Below are positions 42,826 through 43,970 of a stretch of DNA of 43,970 bases, in pieces (the first letter of the stretch is position 1; each line of letters opens with the position of its first letter). Origin of the DNA: Gammaproteobacteria bacterium 13_2_20CM_66_19 (GTDB lineage Bacteria > Pseudomonadota > Gammaproteobacteria > Steroidobacterales > Steroidobacteraceae); NCBI GenBank assembly GCA_001914695.1, contig MNCZ01000012.1, forward strand, positions 1 to 43,970. The letters run 5' to 3'. Below the pieces are notes generated by a model. The model ran no database searches, was not told the origin of the DNA, and saw only the letters and a list, made by a program, of their open reading frames with translations. The position numbers and the translations under genes were made by a program.

Positions 42826-43970
42826 CTAGCCGCCGAGCGGCCGCAGCAGCGCCCGCGAGATGATGTGCCGCTGTACCTCGCTCGTGCCCTCCCAGATGCG
42901 CTCGATGCGCGCATCGCGCCAGATGCGCTCGAGCGGCAGCTCGCTCATGAGCCCCATGCCGCCGTGGATCTGCAGGGCCTCGTCGGCGACCATTGCCAGC
43001 ATCTCGGTCGCTTTCAGCTTCGCGATCGCCATGTCCATGTCGGTCGCGAGCTTCTGATCGAGCTTCCAGGCCGCCTCGAGCGTGAGCAGCTCCGCGGCGC
43101 GCAGCTCGACCGCCATGTCGGCGAGCTTGAAGGACACGCCCTGGAACTTGCCGATCTGCTGCCCGAACTGCACGCGATCGACCGCCCACTGCCGCGCCGC
43201 ATCGAGCGCCCGCTCGGCGCGTCCCAGGCAGGTCGCCGCCACCTGCAGGCGTGTCGCCCCGAGCCAGGCGTTGGCGACCTCGAAACCGCGGTGGGGCTCG
43301 CCGAGGACCGCCGACTTCGGCACGCGGCAGTCGCTGAACTCGAGAATGCTGTTGGTGTAGCCGCGATGCGAGACGTTGCGGTAGCCGGGCCGCACTTCGA
43401 ATCCGGGCGTGCCGTTGTCGATCAGAAAGGCCGTGATGAGCCTGCGCTTGCCGCGCGGAGAGTCTTCTTCACCGCTGGCGGCGAACAGGATCACGTAGTC
43501 GGCATGATCGGCGTGGCTGATGAAGTGTTTGGTGCCGTTGATGATGAAATCCGCGCCGTGCGCCCTGGCGCTGGTTCTCATGCTGCGCAGGTCCGAGCCC
43601 GCCTGCGGCTCCGTCATCGCCAGGCACTCGACGCGCTCGCCGCGCACCGTCGGCAGCAGGTAGCGCTCGCGCTGCTCGCCCTGGCACGCCAGCAGGATGT
43701 TGGACGGGCGCGCCACGCAGCCGTAGTGCAGCGCGTAGCTGGTGTAGCCGAGCTCCTTCTCGTACAGCATCCAGGTCACACCATCCAGCCCGGCGCCGCC
43801 GACTTCGGCCGGCATGTTGGCGGCATAGAGGCCGGCGGCGATTGCCTTCGCCTTGAGCTCCCGCCGCAGCTCCTCGCGCAGGGTCCCGCTGTCCTCGACC
43901 TCGCGCTCGTGCGGAACCAGCTCGCGGCGCACGAAGTCGCGGGTTGTCTTTATGATCAGCTGTTGATCCT
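42826..43970 (-). CDS. Acyl-CoA dehydrogenase (5' end cut by window edge)
   Basis: The last 381 codons of an acyl-CoA dehydrogenase whose start lies beyond the right edge; the frame is open to the end (DQQLIIKTTRDFVRREL is typical N-terminal sequence of the family). Motifs include CLAMTEPQAGSDLRSMRTSA, FIINGTKHFISHADHADYVI, RVQFGQQIGKFQGVSFKLAD and RIERIWEGTSEVQRHIISRA, where the Glu of WEGTSE fits the catalytic base. It oxidises an acyl-CoA to the 2-enoyl-CoA with FAD. Facing the CaiD-like gene, it may oxidise gamma-butyrobetainyl-CoA to crotonobetainyl-CoA; a role with other short-chain acyl-CoAs is possible. Confidence 0.88.
   Translation of the reverse strand, partial: DQQLIIKTTRDFVRRELVPHEREVEDSGTLREELRRELKAKAIAAGLYAANMPAEVGGAGLDGVTWMLYEKELGYTSYALHYGCVARPSNILLACQGEQRERYLLPTVRGERVECLAMTEPQAGSDLRSMRTSARAHGADFIINGTKHFISHADHADYVILFAASGEEDSPRGKRRLITAFLIDNGTPGFEVRPGYRNVSHRGYTNSILEFSDCRVPKSAVLGEPHRGFEVANAWLGATRLQVAATCLGRAERALDAARQWAVDRVQFGQQIGKFQGVSFKLADMAVELRAAELLTLEAAWKLDQKLATDMDMAIAKLKATEMLAMVADEALQIHGGMGLMSELPLERIWRDARIERIWEGTSEVQRHIISRALLRPLGG

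Overview
The window is a GC-rich (about 70 %) chromosomal segment of a Gram-negative proteobacterium. The outer-membrane barrel protein, lipid A aminoarabinose genes, CstA/YbdD pair, DesA-type desaturase and PaaX regulator point to a gamma- or betaproteobacterium; I favour a high-GC gammaproteobacterium but cannot prove it. Gene density is very high. No gap without a gene exceeds 300 bases: the largest are 8338-8611 (tandem hairpins) and 36514-36764 (one strong hairpin). I found no tRNA, rRNA, CRISPR array or intact insertion sequence.

Layout. (1) 1-5294, minus strand: aerobic phenylacetyl-CoA catabolism, paaA-B-C-D-E-G-I-Z (paaZ cut by the window edge), with the repressor gene paaX divergent at 5382-6377 and a shared operator/promoter region. 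(2) 6391-8337: a large DUF4382-type lipoprotein. (3) 8612-12597: a 2-oxoacid dehydrogenase operon (fused E1 alpha-beta, then E2) with a divergent Lrp-family regulator and a two-site operator. (4) 12535-18303: a TPR exported protein, a FadB-type bifunctional beta-oxidation enzyme, an L-2-hydroxyglutarate-oxidase-like flavoprotein and a YceI protein. (5) 18423-22408: alanine dehydrogenase with a divergent Lrp-type regulator, a DesA-type fatty acid desaturase with an ISL3-transposase-like tail, and a quinone oxidoreductase.

(6) 22485-30853: a lipid A 4-amino-4-deoxy-arabinose (arn) operon. Its order on the minus strand is decarboxylase (ArnA C-terminal half), arnT, one SMR-type flippase subunit, arnB, arnC, formyltransferase (ArnA N-terminal half), arnD, then an ECF sigma factor and a small membrane protein. 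ArnA is therefore split into two genes at opposite ends of the operon. A nested inverted repeat lies between the first two genes. (7) 31021-36513: a lone MotA/TolQ/ExbB-like protein, then cstA with its ybdD partner. Next comes a compositionally foreign fused formiminotransferase-cyclodeaminase gene, which abuts the 3' stump of a second ArnA-like decarboxylase/epimerase gene. An outer-membrane barrel protein follows. (8) 36765-38405: murJ.

(9) 38534-43970: a BKACE (DUF849) enzyme, a hotdog thioesterase, an ADP-forming acyl-CoA synthetase, a CaiD-like hydratase and a convergent acyl-CoA dehydrogenase (cut by the edge). Together they resemble an aerobic gamma-butyrobetaine/carnitine-to-glycine-betaine pathway. 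A palindromic operator overlaps its promoter.

The strongest leads are the foreign gene with its truncation scar (34114-35708), the carnitine-like cluster, the split-ArnA operon with its own sigma factor, and the long nested inverted repeat at 29715-29789.
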